From positions 1 to 64,000 of the forward strand of contig JAQGDQ010000005.1 of the NCBI GenBank assembly GCA_030141605.1: 64,000 bases of DNA, written 5' to 3'. The position numbers were made by a program, and so were the translations under genes. This document shows, piece by piece, positions 63,775-64,000 of the stretch. Every line of letters starts with the position of its first letter. Positions within the stretch are counted from its first letter, which is position 1. The stretch comes from Tubiluchus corallicola (lineage: Eukaryota > Priapulida > Priapulimorpha > Priapulimorphida > Tubiluchidae). Below the pieces are notes generated by a model, which was not told the origin of the DNA, searched no databases, and saw only the letters and a list, made by a program, of their open reading frames with translations.

Positions 63775-64000
63775 CTACACAAAATCATAAAGCATTTAAT
63801 AATGATTAATAACTATATAACCTCTTTGTAGGACAAAATCAATTTCTCAGCATGCAGGTTTGTCTTTTTAGAGTCTTATAGGTTTATAGGTTTATCTGGG
63901 TCTTGCAAGCCTACAAAGAATAGAGATGGCTATAAGAGAAACCGCACGAAACAGTTTTGACAATAGGTACATGTTAATGTTTGGAAGCACAAAATGAGAT
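63775..64000 (-). other. ABCG intron at the window edge
   Basis: Non-coding DNA upstream of the first ABCG exon seen. The exons for the ATP-binding domain must lie beyond 64000. Confidence 0.6.

Noticed and set aside
1-64000. CRISPR arrays, bacterial operons, prophage or toxin systems
   Set aside because: Nothing of the kind is seen; introns and metazoan gene families show this is animal nuclear DNA.

Overview
The window is a piece of an animal (metazoan) nuclear genome. It is AT-rich, with long stretches lacking genes, GT-AG introns, dense microsatellites and many decayed transposable elements. There are no operons or Shine-Dalgarno sites. Three genes can be recognised by joining short exons with matching splice phases. 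None shows on a single long frame except the last exons. The gene set fits an invertebrate with a moderately large genome; I cannot name the phylum from sequence alone.

Layout. 1-718 is a GC-rich block of unknown type. 0.7-18 kb holds no recognisable gene but has a purine tract, a 1.5 kb non-autonomous DNA transposon with terminal inverted repeats and a target-site duplication (9016-10544), GA arrays and foldback elements. At 18.1-18.7 kb (minus) two exons fit together in phase and point to a gene I do not recognise. 18.7-28.6 kb is empty apart from a hairpin. At 28.6-32.5 kb (plus) is a PRDM8-type gene: a PR/SET domain spread over two exons, then a large exon with three zinc fingers. 35.4-37.65 kb is an older inverted-repeat element. 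46.1-51.0 kb (minus) carries SCNM1, a minor-spliceosome zinc-finger protein, in five exons; its first exon was not found. 52.3-57.5 kb is a transposon nest: a LINE reverse-transcriptase fragment, a 568 bp inverted-repeat element, a second copy of the 9 kb transposon with a nested LINE, a tandem duplication of that composite, and a 648 bp inverted-repeat element. 59.7-64.0 kb (minus) is the 3' half of an ABCG (White-family) transporter, seven exons covering the end of TM1 through TM6 and an unusually long C-terminal tail. Its ATP-binding half lies beyond position 64000.

The three genes have unrelated jobs (neural-type transcription regulator, U12 splicing factor, membrane transporter) and there is no sign that they act together. 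The most unusual material is the structure of the mobile DNA and of repeats lying very close to splice sites. I found no clearly new multi-gene system.
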